From Aquitalea sp. LB_tupeE (lineage in GTDB: Bacteria; Pseudomonadota; Gammaproteobacteria; Burkholderiales; Chromobacteriaceae), in the NCBI RefSeq assembly GCF_013391415.1, contig NZ_JACAXB010000002.1, positions 62,001-126,000 on the forward strand: DNA of 64,000 nucleotides. Direction: 5' to 3'. The first letter of the stretch is position 1. Each line of letters starts with the position of its first letter. The position numbers were made by a program, and so were the translations under genes. A model generated the notes under the pieces. It worked only from the letters and a program-made list of their open reading frames with translations. It was not told the DNA's origin and made no database searches. Positions 8,360 to 17,340 of the stretch are shown piece after piece.

Positions 8360-9043
8360 TCATGATCGGAACAGGCGACTGTATTGGGTTTCGTGTTTCA
8401 TCGCCGCCCACATCAGGCCGGGGGCGAAATTACTGTGTTGTACGGCAGGCAGGCTGACGGCCAGCTCCGCCGCCTCGGCCAGTGTGGGCAGCAAGGCTGA
8501 TAACAATTGCTGGCCAGCACTCTGCCCCATGGGCATGGCCTTGAGCAGCACCATCACCTGGTTTTCCAGCCAGCTCCACAGCAATGCTGTCACCGCTTCT
8601 TGCCGGGCAATGCCCAGTGCACTGGCTGCCAACGCCCATGCCGTGGGCAGGCAGATTTCGCCATGGCCCAAGCCATCCGGCCAGGACATGGACTGCCCCT
8701 CCGGCAAACCCGCCAGCAACTGGCGCAGCGAGTAGCCCATTTGTATGGTTTCCTGCCTTTGCTCGCGGCAATCGCGGCTGGCCAGATAGCGCTGGTTGAG
8801 CTGGGCCAAAGCGGCCTCATCGCCATCGGCCACGGCCTGTAGCATCTGCGCCAGCATGGCGGCGTCAAAACGGCAGAGCGGGCCTTGCAAGACATCATGC
8901 AACCATTGCTGCGCACTGGCGGCGTCGTGGACCAGGCCCAGCTCCAGCGCGCTTTCCAGTCCCTGCGAATAGCTGAAGCCGCCAATCGGCAAACCGGGGC
9001 TGGCCAGGCGCAGCAATTGCAGCAAGGGCAAGATGGCGCTCAT
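8360..9043 (-). CDS. ureF: urease accessory protein UreF
   Basis: 227 residues, typical of UreF, an all-helical protein that bridges UreD and the UreG dimer during nickel delivery to apo-urease. The N-terminal LLQLLRLASPGLPIGGFSYSQGLE is the family signature. The conserved C-terminal region with HETQYSRLFRS is also present. Its start overlaps the ureE stop by 4 nt (ATGA), so translation is coupled. Confidence 0.95.
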   Translation of the reverse strand: MSAILPLLQLLRLASPGLPIGGFSYSQGLESALELGLVHDAASAQQWLHDVLQGPLCRFDAAMLAQMLQAVADGDEAALAQLNQRYLASRDCREQRQETIQMGYSLRQLLAGLPEGQSMSWPDGLGHGEICLPTAWALAASALGIARQEAVTALLWSWLENQVMVLLKAMPMGQSAGQQLLSALLPTLAEAAELAVSLPAVQHSNFAPGLMWAAMKHETQYSRLFRS

Positions 9044-9537
9044 GCAGGCTGGCCAAACAGATGCAGTTTGGGTGCGTACTGGAAGGCGGCTTCCTTGCCG
9101 TGCGAGTGATGATGGCCACTGCCATAGGCACCGCTTTCCGGGTTGAACGGCGCAAACAGGCGACTTACTTCGGCACCCATTTGTTGCAGCATCTGCTCCA
9201 GCACATAGTCGTCCAGCAAGCGCAACCAGCCATCGCCCACTTGCAAATGAACGTGACGATTACCCAGGTGGTAGGCCGCCCGGCACAGTGCTTCCGGGCT
9301 GGCGCAACGTACATGCAGCAAGGCTTCATCGGCAGCCAGTATGCGCACCACGCGGCCGTCTTCGGCACGCAGGCACTGGCCATGCGCCAGCGGTGCGCCG
9401 GCAGTCAAAAACAATCCGGCTTCCTCGCCATCCACGGTGCGGGTACGCAGCCGGGTTTTGCTGCGCAACTCAAAGCTGAGCAGCAAGTCGGTATCGCTGC
9501 GGCAGGGCTGGGGCAGTCGCTCGGTAATCACCAGCAT
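9040..9537 (-). CDS. ureE: urease nickel metallochaperone UreE
   Basis: 165 residues. UreE delivers Ni(II) to the urease maturation complex. The N-terminal peptide-binding domain (residues 1-70) is followed by the metal-binding domain with the YHLGNRHVHLQ motif. A short His-rich C-terminal segment GSGHHHSHG follows, much shorter than the poly-His tails of some species. The frame is open further upstream, but the ATG at 9537 gives the canonical MLVITERL start. It is 82 nt downstream of ureC and overlaps ureF. Confidence 0.94.
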   Translation of the reverse strand: MLVITERLPQPCRSDTDLLLSFELRSKTRLRTRTVDGEEAGLFLTAGAPLAHGQCLRAEDGRVVRILAADEALLHVRCASPEALCRAAYHLGNRHVHLQVGDGWLRLLDDYVLEQMLQQMGAEVSRLFAPFNPESGAYGSGHHHSHGKEAAFQYAPKLHLFGQPA

Positions 9538-9619
9538 ATTCTTTCCTCGTTTGTCTGTTTTCCTGACCAGGACGACATCGTTTCCAGGCCATGTTTTTTC
9601 TTGTCCCCGCGCAGCCTGT

Positions 9620-11320
9620 TCAGAACAGGAAGTAGCGCTGGGCCATGGGTAGTACGGCGGCCGGCTCGCACCACAACAGCTGACCATCGGCTTTGACCTG
9701 ATAGTTCTGCGGGTCCACCTCGATCTGCGGCAGGTAGTCGTTGTGGATCAGGTCGGTCTTTTGCACGCTGCGGCAGTTCTGTACTGCCACCAGCCGCTTG
9801 CTCAGACCCAACGCCTGACCTACTCCTGCGTCCAGCGCCGCCTGCGACACAAAGGTGACGCTGCCATCGGCAATGGCCTTGCCGAAGCTGCCGAACATCG
9901 GCCGACTGTGCACCGGCTGCGGGGTGGGAATGCTGGCATTGGCATCGCCCATGGCAGCCATGGCGATGATGCCACCCTTGAGGATGAGCGAAGGTTTGAC
10001 GCCAAAGAACATCGGCTTCCACAGCACCAGGTCGGCCAGCTTGCCCACCTCGATACTGCCCACCTCGTGGCTGATGCCATGGGTGATGGCCGGGTTGATG
10101 GTGTATTTGGCGATATAGCGCTTGATGCGGGTGTTGTCGCAGCCCTCGCCATCGCCTACCAGCGGGCCGCGCTGCTGCTTCATCTTGTCCGCTGTCTGCC
10201 AGCAACGCAGGATGGTTTCCCCCACCCGACCCATGGCCTGGCTGTCGGAAGACATCATGGCAAACGCACCCAGATCATGCAGGATGTCCTCAGCGGCAAT
10301 GGTTTCGCGGCGGATGCGGCTTTCGGCAAAAGCCACGTCCTCGGCAATGGCCGGGTCCAGGTGGTGGCACACCATCAGCATGTCCAGATGCTCGTCGATG
10401 GTGTTGACGGTAAACGGCCGTGTCGGATTGGTGGAGCTGGGCAGCACATTGGCAAAGCCGCAGGCCTTGATGATGTCCGGCGCGTGGCCGCCACCGGCCC
10501 CCTCGGTGTGATAGGTGTGAATGGTGCGGCCCTTGAGCGCCGCCAGTGTGGCTTCGACAAAGCCGGATTCGTTCAGCGTGTCGGTGTGTATGGCCACCTG
10601 CACGTCCATCTCGTCGGCCACGCTCAGACAGTTGTCGATGGCGGCCGGGGTACTGCCCCAGTCTTCGTGCAGCTTCAGGCCGATGGCCCCGGCGCGTACC
10701 TGTTCGCGCAGTGCTTCCGGCAGGCTGGCATTGCCCTTGCCGGTAAAGCCCAGGTTCATGGCAAAGCCTTCGGCGGCCTTGAGCATGCTGGCCATATGCC
10801 AGGGGCCGGGTGTGCAGGTGGTGGCGTTGGTGCCGGTGGCCGGGCCGGTGCCGCCGCCTATCATGCTGGTGATGCCGGATGCCAGCGCTTCTTCAATTTG
10901 CTGCGGGCAAATGAAGTGAATATGCGTGTCGATACCGCCTGCGGTCACAATCATGCCTTCACCAGCAATGATTTCCGTCGCCGCACCAATCACAATGTCC
11001 ACGCCGGGCTGTATGTCCGGGTTGCCCGCCTTGCCAATGGCGGCAATGCGCCCGGCTTTCAGGCCGATATCCGCCTTGATGATGCCCCAGTGGTCGATGA
11101 TCAGCGCATTGGTAATCACGGTATCGGCCACCTCGGCGGCCAGCGCCTGGCCCTGCCCCATGCCGTCGCGAATCACCTTGCCGCCACCAAACTTCACTTC
11201 TTCGCCATACACGGTGAAGTCACGCTCTACCTCTGCCCACAAGCCGGTATCGGCCAAGCGCACCGCATCGCCCGTGGTGGGGCCGAACATTTCGGCATAG
11301 GCCTGTCTGCTGATTTTCAT
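9620..11320 (-). CDS. ureC: urease subunit alpha
   Basis: 566 residues, full length. This is the catalytic subunit of the nickel urease that hydrolyses urea to ammonia and carbamate. The Ni ligands are in [13 protein letters not shown] and around HTDTLNESG and [15 protein letters not shown]. The carbamylated lysine is in [12 protein letters not shown], and the flap MVCHHLD contains the catalytic His. All key residues appear intact. The start overlaps the ureB stop by 4 nt. Confidence 0.98.
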   Translation of the reverse strand: MKISRQAYAEMFGPTTGDAVRLADTGLWAEVERDFTVYGEEVKFGGGKVIRDGMGQGQALAAEVADTVITNALIIDHWGIIKADIGLKAGRIAAIGKAGNPDIQPGVDIVIGAATEIIAGEGMIVTAGGIDTHIHFICPQQIEEALASGITSMIGGGTGPATGTNATTCTPGPWHMASMLKAAEGFAMNLGFTGKGNASLPEALREQVRAGAIGLKLHEDWGSTPAAIDNCLSVADEMDVQVAIHTDTLNESGFVEATLAALKGRTIHTYHTEGAGGGHAPDIIKACGFANVLPSSTNPTRPFTVNTIDEHLDMLMVCHHLDPAIAEDVAFAESRIRRETIAAEDILHDLGAFAMMSSDSQAMGRVGETILRCWQTADKMKQQRGPLVGDGEGCDNTRIKRYIAKYTINPAITHGISHEVGSIEVGKLADLVLWKPMFFGVKPSLILKGGIIAMAAMGDANASIPTPQPVHSRPMFGSFGKAIADGSVTFVSQAALDAGVGQALGLSKRLVAVQNCRSVQKTDLIHNDYLPQIEVDPQNYQVKADGQLLWCEPAAVLPMAQRYFLF

Positions 11321-11622
11321 AAGTCCCCCATCACCCGGCCCTGAAAGCCGAACACCCGGCGCGCACCGGCCAGCGCCACCAGTTCTACCGTCCGGGTCTG
11401 GCCCGGCTCAAAACGCACGGCGGTGCCGGCGGCAATATTCAGCCGGAAGCCGCGCGCTGCGGCACGGTCAAACAGCAGTGCATCATTGGTTTCGGCAAAG
11501 TGATAATGCGAACCCACCTGTATCGGCCGGTCGCCACGATTGGCCACCACCAGGCTGATGGTGTCGCGGCCGGCGTTAAGGTCGATCTCGCCATCCTGCA
11601 CGCGGATTTCTCCTGGAATCAT
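11317..11622 (-). CDS. ureB: urease subunit beta
   Basis: 101 residues, the normal size for a separate bacterial beta subunit, which packs around the alpha subunit in the urease trimer. The N-terminus MIPGEI, the QVGSHYHF(A)E block and [12 protein letters not shown] are diagnostic. Two ATGs exist, at 11628 and 11622. AGGAG directly abuts the first and is 6 nt from the second, so 11622 is preferred, and it also gives the usual MIPGE start. The stop overlaps the ureC start. Confidence 0.95.
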   Translation of the reverse strand: MIPGEIRVQDGEIDLNAGRDTISLVVANRGDRPIQVGSHYHFAETNDALLFDRAAARGFRLNIAAGTAVRFEPGQTRTVELVALAGARRVFGFQGRVMGDL

Positions 11623-11649
11623 CTGCATCTCCTGTGGGCAGACTGTGGT

Positions 11650-11952
11650 TCAGACAATGGGCTGGTGCACGGTGACCAGCTTGGTGCCGTCCGGGAAAGT
11701 GGCTTCCACCTGGATGTCCGGAATCATCTCCGGCACACCGTCCATCACTTGTTCGCGCTTGAGCAAGGTGGTGCCGTAGTGCATCAGCGCGGACACGCTC
11801 TGTCCGTCACGCGCGCCTTCCAGAATGGCGGCACTGATATAAGCCACGGCTTCGGGATAATTCAGCCGCAGGCCACGCGCCAGGCGGCGTTCGGCTACCA
11901 GACCGGCGGTGAAGATCAGCAGCTTGTCTTTTTCGCGGGGGGTCAGTTCCAT
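11650..11952 (-). CDS. ureA: urease subunit gamma
   Basis: 100 residues, the standard size. The start [27 protein letters not shown] and the C-terminal [14 protein letters not shown] are textbook UreA. An open frame continues upstream through the end of ureD, but the ATG at 11952, 14 nt after the ureD stop, is clearly right. It is the first structural subunit gene in the order ureD-A-B-C-E-F-G. Confidence 0.96.
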   Translation of the reverse strand: MELTPREKDKLLIFTAGLVAERRLARGLRLNYPEAVAYISAAILEGARDGQSVSALMHYGTTLLKREQVMDGVPEMIPDIQVEATFPDGTKLVTVHQPIV

Positions 11953-11966
11953 GGAATGCTTTCGTG

Positions 11967-12827
11967 TCAGCTTGCCCAGATGCGCGGCTGGCTGGCCGCA
12001 CGTCCGTGGCTGAAGGGGTAGATCAGGTCGCGACAGCTGCGCAGCCAGTGATGGGCGGCTTCGGCACTGTCGCCAATAAAGCGGGCCAGCCACACGCCGG
12101 GTAACTGGCTGGCCGCAGCACACCCGGCACAGGGCAGCTCCAGGCAGGCTTGGTGCAGCTCGGGCGGCAAGTCCGGCCCGGCCCACAGCAGGGTGGCCAG
12201 CACGCTGTGGCCGCCCATGCCCACCGGCGAGGCCAGCAAGGGGCTGTCACCGGGCACATGGCTGTGTTCACACCACAGCAGCTTGTCATCACGCCACACT
12301 TCGCCGCTTTGCTGCCAGCAGCCGCGATCAAAGCGCTCGGCACTGGCCGGCCGCCCCAGGCACATCACCTCGCCGGCCAACAGGCGGGCATCGCCCTGCA
12401 GCAAAAAGCGGTTGTCGAGTACCACCACGCTGCCGGCATACAGAATGGTTTCCTGCGGCAGCCACTCCAGCAGGCTGCCGGACTGCTGCCGCACTTGCAG
12501 CTGCTGACCTGCCTGTCGCCCGAAGCTGTCATACCATTTGGCAGCGCCGGGGCTGGTCAGCAGAACCTGGCTGCCTGCGGCCAGGTCGATGTCCAGCGTC
12601 AGCCTGTCGCCACCCGCCATGCCACCTGGCGGATGCACCACAATGTGCTGGCACTGGCCATGCGCGTCGATGAAGTGTTTTTGCACCCGCAACGGCCCCT
12701 GGTGACGGCGATGCACCGGCACGGTGCGACCATGCACCACGGCATAGCCCAATTCCAGTGCAGCAGGCCAGCCGGCTTGCAAACCGGCAGGCAAGCCGCC
12801 GACCATGCTCAGCTCATTCAGATTCAT
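11967..12827 (-). CDS. ureD: urease accessory protein UreD (UreH)
   Basis: 286 residues. UreD binds apo-urease and is the scaffold for UreF and UreG during nickel insertion. Recognisable blocks are [23 protein letters not shown] and [11 protein letters not shown]. It begins 69 nt after urtE, which joins the transport and enzyme parts of the operon. The start codon at 12827 lacks a strong ribosome-binding site. An internal ATG at 12806 with GAGC upstream is an alternative that would remove seven residues. Confidence 0.93.
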   Translation of the reverse strand: MNLNELSMVGGLPAGLQAGWPAALELGYAVVHGRTVPVHRRHQGPLRVQKHFIDAHGQCQHIVVHPPGGMAGGDRLTLDIDLAAGSQVLLTSPGAAKWYDSFGRQAGQQLQVRQQSGSLLEWLPQETILYAGSVVVLDNRFLLQGDARLLAGEVMCLGRPASAERFDRGCWQQSGEVWRDDKLLWCEHSHVPGDSPLLASPVGMGGHSVLATLLWAGPDLPPELHQACLELPCAGCAAASQLPGVWLARFIGDSAEAAHHWLRSCRDLIYPFSHGRAASQPRIWAS

Positions 12828-12896
12828 CAGCAGTCAATCAGCAAGGTGGATGAGATACGAATCAGCAATTAGCGTGCCGGGTGGCAGCCTGCCTTG

Positions 12897-13595
12897 TCAG
12901 ATGGCCAGCAGTTCGCGTACACCGTCCTGCGCCATGTCGGAACCAGCTCCGCAACGTATCACTTCACCGCGCGACATCACCATATAGCGGTCGGCCAGTG
13001 CTTCGGCAAAATCGTAGTACTGCTCCACCAGCAGGATGGCCATGTCGCGCCGCGCGGCCAGATTGCGGATGACTTCGCCAATCTGCTTGATGATGGAGGG
13101 CTGGATGCCCTCGGTGGGTTCATCCAGCACCAGCAGCGAAGGCTGGCTGACCAGCGCCCGGCCGATGGCCAGTTGCTGCTGCTGGCCACCGGACAGGTCG
13201 CCGCCACGGCGCTGACGCATGTCGTATAGCACCGGGAACATCTCGTACACCGAGGCCGGAATATCACGCCCGGCCTTGCCGCCAAAACGTGCCAGCCCCA
13301 TGCGCAGGTTTTCTTCCACCGTCAGCCGGGCAAAAATTTCCCGCCCTTGCGGCACATAGGCAATGCCACGTGCCACGCGTTGATGCGGTGCGCAGCGGCT
13401 GATGTCCTCGCCCTGCCAGCGAATGCTGCCGCTTTTGGCTGGCAGCTGGCCCATCAGGCAGCGCAGCAAGGTGGATTTGCCCACGCCGTTACGGCCAAGC
13501 AGGCAGGTTACCTGGCCGATTTCGGCCTGCAGGCTGACGCGGCGCAGAATGTGGCTGCCGCCGTAGTATTGTTCCAGTTCCTGTATGTCCAGCAT
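12897..13595 (-). CDS. urtE: urea ABC transporter ATPase UrtE
   Basis: 232 residues, LivF-like. It is one of two ATPases powering high-affinity urea uptake. Walker A is GRNGVGKST (about residues 34-42), the ABC signature is LSGGQQQQLAIGRAL, and Walker B is LLVLDEPTEGIQPS. The C-terminus RELLAI is typical of UrtE. It starts 1 nt after the urtD stop. Confidence 0.95.
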   Translation of the reverse strand: MLDIQELEQYYGGSHILRRVSLQAEIGQVTCLLGRNGVGKSTLLRCLMGQLPAKSGSIRWQGEDISRCAPHQRVARGIAYVPQGREIFARLTVEENLRMGLARFGGKAGRDIPASVYEMFPVLYDMRQRRGGDLSGGQQQQLAIGRALVSQPSLLVLDEPTEGIQPSIIKQIGEVIRNLAARRDMAILLVEQYYDFAEALADRYMVMSRGEVIRCGAGSDMAQDGVRELLAI

Positions 13596-13596
13596 G

Positions 13597-14433
13597 TCAG
13601 CGCCCCAGATAAACTTCGATCACCCGTTCGTCGGCCTGTACCTGTGCCAACGTCCCTTCGGCCAGAACTGCGCCCTCGGCCAGCACCGTCACCTTGCCGG
13701 CAATGCTAGCGATGAAATCCATATCGTGCTCCACCACCATCAGCGAATGCTGCCCTTGCAGGGTCAGCAGCAACTCGGCGGTTTTTTCGGTTTCAGCATC
13801 GGTCATGCCGGCCACCGGCTCGTCCAGCAACAATAGCTGCGGCTCCTGCGCCAGCAGCATGCCGATTTCCAGCCACTGCTTCTGCCCGTGTGACAACAGC
13901 CCGGCCAGCCGTGCCCGCTGCTCGCCCAGGCGAATCAGCGTCAGTAATTCTTCAATGCGATCGCGCTGCTGACCGGTCAGGCGAGCACGCAGACTGGCCC
14001 ACACCGAGCGCGGCCCGGCCAGCGCCAGCTCCAGGTTTTCCTGCACCGTCATCGCCTCGAATACTGTCGGTTTCTGGAATTTGCGGCCTATGCCCAGCTG
14101 GGCGATTTCGGCCTCGGAATGCTGGGCCAGATTGATGGTCTGCCCGAAAAAGGCCGAGCCGCTGTCGGCGCGGGTCTTGCCGGTAATCACGTCCATCATG
14201 GTGGTTTTGCCTGCGCCATTGGGGCCGATGATGCAGCGCAGCTCACCCACTGCAATGGACAGCGACAGGCGGTTAAGCGCCCGGAAACCGTCAAAGCTGA
14301 CGCTGATGTCGTCCAGATACAGAATCTGGCCATGGGTGACATCCAGGCCTGGCTGTAACAGGCGGCCGCTGGCCGGGACATCTCCATCCCAGCTTTCACG
14401 CTGCACCGGTTGCGAAGTAGTGGCGGACATCAT
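13597..14433 (-). CDS. urtD: urea ABC transporter ATPase UrtD
   Basis: 278 residues, LivG-like. Walker A is GPNGAGKTTMMDVITGKTRAD, the signature is LSHGQKQWLEIG (the LSHGQ variant usual in UrtD), and Walker B is LLLLDEPVAGMTD. About 35 N-terminal residues precede the nucleotide-binding domain. Tandem ATG codons at 14433 and 14430 both follow AAGGAG. The first overlaps the urtC stop by 4 nt, so translation is coupled. Confidence 0.95.
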   Translation of the reverse strand: MMSATTSQPVQRESWDGDVPASGRLLQPGLDVTHGQILYLDDISVSFDGFRALNRLSLSIAVGELRCIIGPNGAGKTTMMDVITGKTRADSGSAFFGQTINLAQHSEAEIAQLGIGRKFQKPTVFEAMTVQENLELALAGPRSVWASLRARLTGQQRDRIEELLTLIRLGEQRARLAGLLSHGQKQWLEIGMLLAQEPQLLLLDEPVAGMTDAETEKTAELLLTLQGQHSLMVVEHDMDFIASIAGKVTVLAEGAVLAEGTLAQVQADERVIEVYLGR

Positions 14434-15530
14434 GCATTCTCCTTGTGGCTACGCAGCAAGCCCAACAGGCCGCGTGGCAAGAACAGCGTGGTGGCAATGA
14501 ACAGCGCACCCAAAAAGAACAGCCAGTACTCGGGAAAAGCCACGGTAAACCAGCTTTTGGCGGCATTGATGAAGCCTGCGCCCAGCACCGGGCCGATCAG
14601 GCTGCCACGCCCGCCCACCGCCACCCAGATGGCAATTTCAATCGAGTTGGCCGGTGACATTTCACCCGGATTGATAATGCCCACCTGCGGCACATACAGC
14701 GCCCCGGCCAGGCCGCACAACATGGCGGAAGCCACCCAGATGAACAGCTTGTAATACAGCGGGTTGTAACCGCAGAACATCAGCCGCGACTCGGCATCGC
14801 GAATGGCGGTGAGGATGCGGCCGAACTTGCTGTGCACCAGCCAGAAACCGGCAGCCAGCGCTGCCACCAGCAGCAGCACGGTCAGCAAAAACAACGTGGC
14901 GCGGGTGCCCGGTGCGGCAATGCCATAGCCAAGAATGCGTTTGAAGTCGGTAAAGCCGTTATTACCGCCAAAGCCGGTTTCATTGCGGAAAAACAGCAGC
15001 ATGGCAGCATAAGTGAGCGCCTGGGTCATGATGGAAAAGTACACACCCTTGATGCGCGAGCGAAACGCCAGCCAGCCAAACACCAGCGCCAACAGGCCGG
15101 GCACGCCCACGGCCAGACACAGCGCCCAGGCCAGATGTTCGCTTCCCTGCCAGAACCAGGGCAGCGACTTCCAGTCCAGAAACACCATGAAGTCCGGCAG
15201 ATCGCTCTGGTAATTGCCGTCATGGCCGATGGCGCGCATCAGATACATGCCCATGCCGTAACCGCCCAGGGCAAAGAACAGGCCGTGCCCCAGGCTGAGC
15301 AGACCGGTGTAACCCCATACCAGGTCCATGGCCAGCGCCACGATGGCATAGCACAAAATCTTGCCCACCAGCGTCAGGGTATAGGCCGACACATGCAGGC
15401 TGCTGGCCGGGTCCGTCCATAAATGCAGGGCTGGCATGGCCAGCAACACAGCCAGTGCCGCAGCACCGGCCAGTTTCAGCGGCTGCGGCCCCAGACGGGT
15501 GGCCAGCCGCAGGGAAAGTGACGTTTGCAT
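14430..15530 (-). CDS. urtC: urea ABC transporter permease UrtC
   Basis: 366 residues, LivM-like inner-membrane permease with about ten hydrophobic segments. The family block GYTGLLSLGHGLFFALGGYG and the cytoplasmic-loop EAA-like region AIRDAESRLMFCGYN (the contact to the ATPase) are visible. AGGAGA precedes the ATG. It lies 11 nt after urtB. Confidence 0.95.
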   Translation of the reverse strand: MQTSLSLRLATRLGPQPLKLAGAAALAVLLAMPALHLWTDPASSLHVSAYTLTLVGKILCYAIVALAMDLVWGYTGLLSLGHGLFFALGGYGMGMYLMRAIGHDGNYQSDLPDFMVFLDWKSLPWFWQGSEHLAWALCLAVGVPGLLALVFGWLAFRSRIKGVYFSIMTQALTYAAMLLFFRNETGFGGNNGFTDFKRILGYGIAAPGTRATLFLLTVLLLVAALAAGFWLVHSKFGRILTAIRDAESRLMFCGYNPLYYKLFIWVASAMLCGLAGALYVPQVGIINPGEMSPANSIEIAIWVAVGGRGSLIGPVLGAGFINAAKSWFTVAFPEYWLFFLGALFIATTLFLPRGLLGLLRSHKENA

Positions 15531-15541
15531 GATGGTCTCTC

Positions 15542-17122
15542 CTAGTCCAGTACCCGGCCCTTGAGGGCAAACAGGCCTTGTGGACGCTTCTGGATGAACA
15601 GTATGATGAAGCCGAGAATGAGGATCTTGCCCAGCACCGCTCCCAGCGACGGTTCCAGAATCTTGTTGACGATGCCCAGGCCCATGGCCCCGGTCACGGT
15701 ACCGGCCAGTTGGCCCACCCCGCCCAGCACCACCACCATGAAACTGTCGACGATATAGCCCTGCCCCAGCTCCGGGCCCACGTTGCCGATCTGGCTCAAA
15801 GCCACTCCGCCCAGCCCGGCAATGCCCGAACCCAGGCCAAAGGCCAGCATGTCCACCTTGCCGGTGGGCACGCCCACGCTGTCGGCCATGCGGCGGTTTT
15901 GCGTGACCGCACGCACGAACAGGCCCAGCCGGGTCTTGTTGAGTACCAGCCAGGTGAGGACCAGCACAGCAGCGACAAAGGCAATGATGGCCAGCCGGTT
16001 GTACGGCAGGGTAAGTGCCGGGGTGATCTCCCAGCCGCCGGACAGCCAGGACGGGTTGGCCACTTCCACGTTTTGCGCACCAAACAGTATGCGCACCGCC
16101 TGAATCAGCATCAGGCTGATGCCCCAGGTAGCCAGCAGGGTTTCCAGCGGGCGGCCATACAGATGGCGGATGATCAACCGCTCCAGCGCCATGCCGATAA
16201 CAAAGGTGACGGCAAAGGCTACCGGCAGCGCGGCCAGCAAATAGGCATCAAATGCCCCCGGCCACCACGTGCGGAACAGGTTTTGCACCACATAACTGGC
16301 ATAGGCACCAATCATCAGCATTTCACCGTGCGCCATATTGATGACGCCCAGCAAGCCGTAGGTAATGGCCAGGCCCAGGGCGGCCAGCAGCAATACCGAG
16401 CCCAGGCTGATGCCGCTGAAGGCATAGCCCAGCATGTTGTAACGCCATTGGCTGGTCTTGATGGCGCTGATGGCCTGGCTGGCTGCCGCCCGTACGCTGG
16501 CATCCTGCTCGCCAGCTTCACTGGCCAACGGAGCCAGCAGGCTGACGGTGGCCGGATCGGCACTATCGGCCAGAACCCCAATGGCCTGCAGCCGCTGGGC
16601 GACAAGCGGGCTGGCCAGTTGCAGGCGGGCGCTGGCCATGTGCAAGGCCTGCTTCACCTGGCTGTCCTGTTCCTGTCGTTGACGGCTCAGCAGCAAGGGC
16701 AGCAGGCCGGGGTTGGCACTGTCCTGCAAGGCCTGGATGGCACTCAGGCGCTTGTTGCGGTCCGGGTCGGCCAGATCACCGGCAGCATGAAACGCCTCCA
16801 GCGCGCTGCGCACGCTGTTGTTGACCGGCAAGGTATCCAGACTGGCGGCATCGCCAGCCACCAGCTGGCCGCTATCCACGTCGCTGAGCTTGCCGTCAGT
16901 CCCTTGCAACAACACATGGCTGCCATCGGCACTGGAGAACAGCCTGCCCTCCTCCAGTGCGGCAACCGCCTGACGGCGCGGGCCGTCGGCCTGCACTGTC
17001 CATTGCGTGATCAGACCGGCACGGTCAGCCGGGTCGGCATGTGCCAGCTCGGTCAAGGGGCTGGCCGCCACCAGACTGCTGCACAGCGACAACAGCAGGA
17101 TCAAAGGCTTGAACAATTGCAT
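15542..17122 (-). CDS. urtB: urea ABC transporter permease UrtB
   Basis: 526 residues. A signal peptide (about 1-21) and an N-terminal soluble region of about 200 residues with helical-repeat character precede the LivH-like permease domain (LGLAITYGLLGVINMAHGEM and the loop AVTQNRRMADSVGV). The long N-terminal region is normal for proteobacterial UrtB. The frame stays open upstream to 17311, but that extension is the translated palindromic repeat; the ATG at 17122 has AAGGAA upstream. The 218-nt gap to urtA holds repeat copy 4. Confidence 0.95.
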   Translation of the reverse strand: MQLFKPLILLLSLCSSLVAASPLTELAHADPADRAGLITQWTVQADGPRRQAVAALEEGRLFSSADGSHVLLQGTDGKLSDVDSGQLVAGDAASLDTLPVNNSVRSALEAFHAAGDLADPDRNKRLSAIQALQDSANPGLLPLLLSRQRQEQDSQVKQALHMASARLQLASPLVAQRLQAIGVLADSADPATVSLLAPLASEAGEQDASVRAAASQAISAIKTSQWRYNMLGYAFSGISLGSVLLLAALGLAITYGLLGVINMAHGEMLMIGAYASYVVQNLFRTWWPGAFDAYLLAALPVAFAVTFVIGMALERLIIRHLYGRPLETLLATWGISLMLIQAVRILFGAQNVEVANPSWLSGGWEITPALTLPYNRLAIIAFVAAVLVLTWLVLNKTRLGLFVRAVTQNRRMADSVGVPTGKVDMLAFGLGSGIAGLGGVALSQIGNVGPELGQGYIVDSFMVVVLGGVGQLAGTVTGAMGLGIVNKILEPSLGAVLGKILILGFIILFIQKRPQGLFALKGRVLD

Positions 17123-17230
17123 GGTATTTTTCCTTACAGGCCTTACAGAATGTGCCCGCCACAGCCCGGTCAGGGCAGCAGCGGGCAATGGCGCGCGTCG
17201 TCCCGTACTACGCTTGGAACAAACAATATG

Positions 17231-17339
17231 AGCGGCTGAGAAAGTAGCGCAGCGTCCTGCTGCAAGGCGCGCCGACGCAGACAGTACAAGCAGTACGGCA
17301 AGGAGGCGCAACGCTGCTGCAGGGATTTTGTCAGCCGCT
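17231..17339 (-). repeat. dispersed palindromic repeat, copy 4, inside the urea operon
   Basis: 109 bp with ends AGCGGCTGAGAAA and TTTTGTCAGCCGCT. On the minus strand it shares the core GTACTGTCTGCGTCGGC with the copy at 22355. Its 'A' end lies 1 nt beyond the urtA stop codon. It forms most of the urtA-urtB intergenic region. Confidence 0.9.
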
Positions 17340-17340
17340 A

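Noticed and set aside
9743-11344. A 533-codon open frame antisense to ureC
   Set aside because: It is a shadow of ureC codon usage in a high-GC genome. It has no family resemblance or ribosome-binding site, and ureC is certain. The same holds for the 553-codon frame opposite urtB at 15578-17239.
17123-17311. A 63-residue N-terminal extension of UrtB in an open frame
   Set aside because: The extension is the translated palindromic repeat plus spacer. The same peptide-like string recurs at other repeat copies, and AAGGAA with a signal peptide marks the start at 17122.
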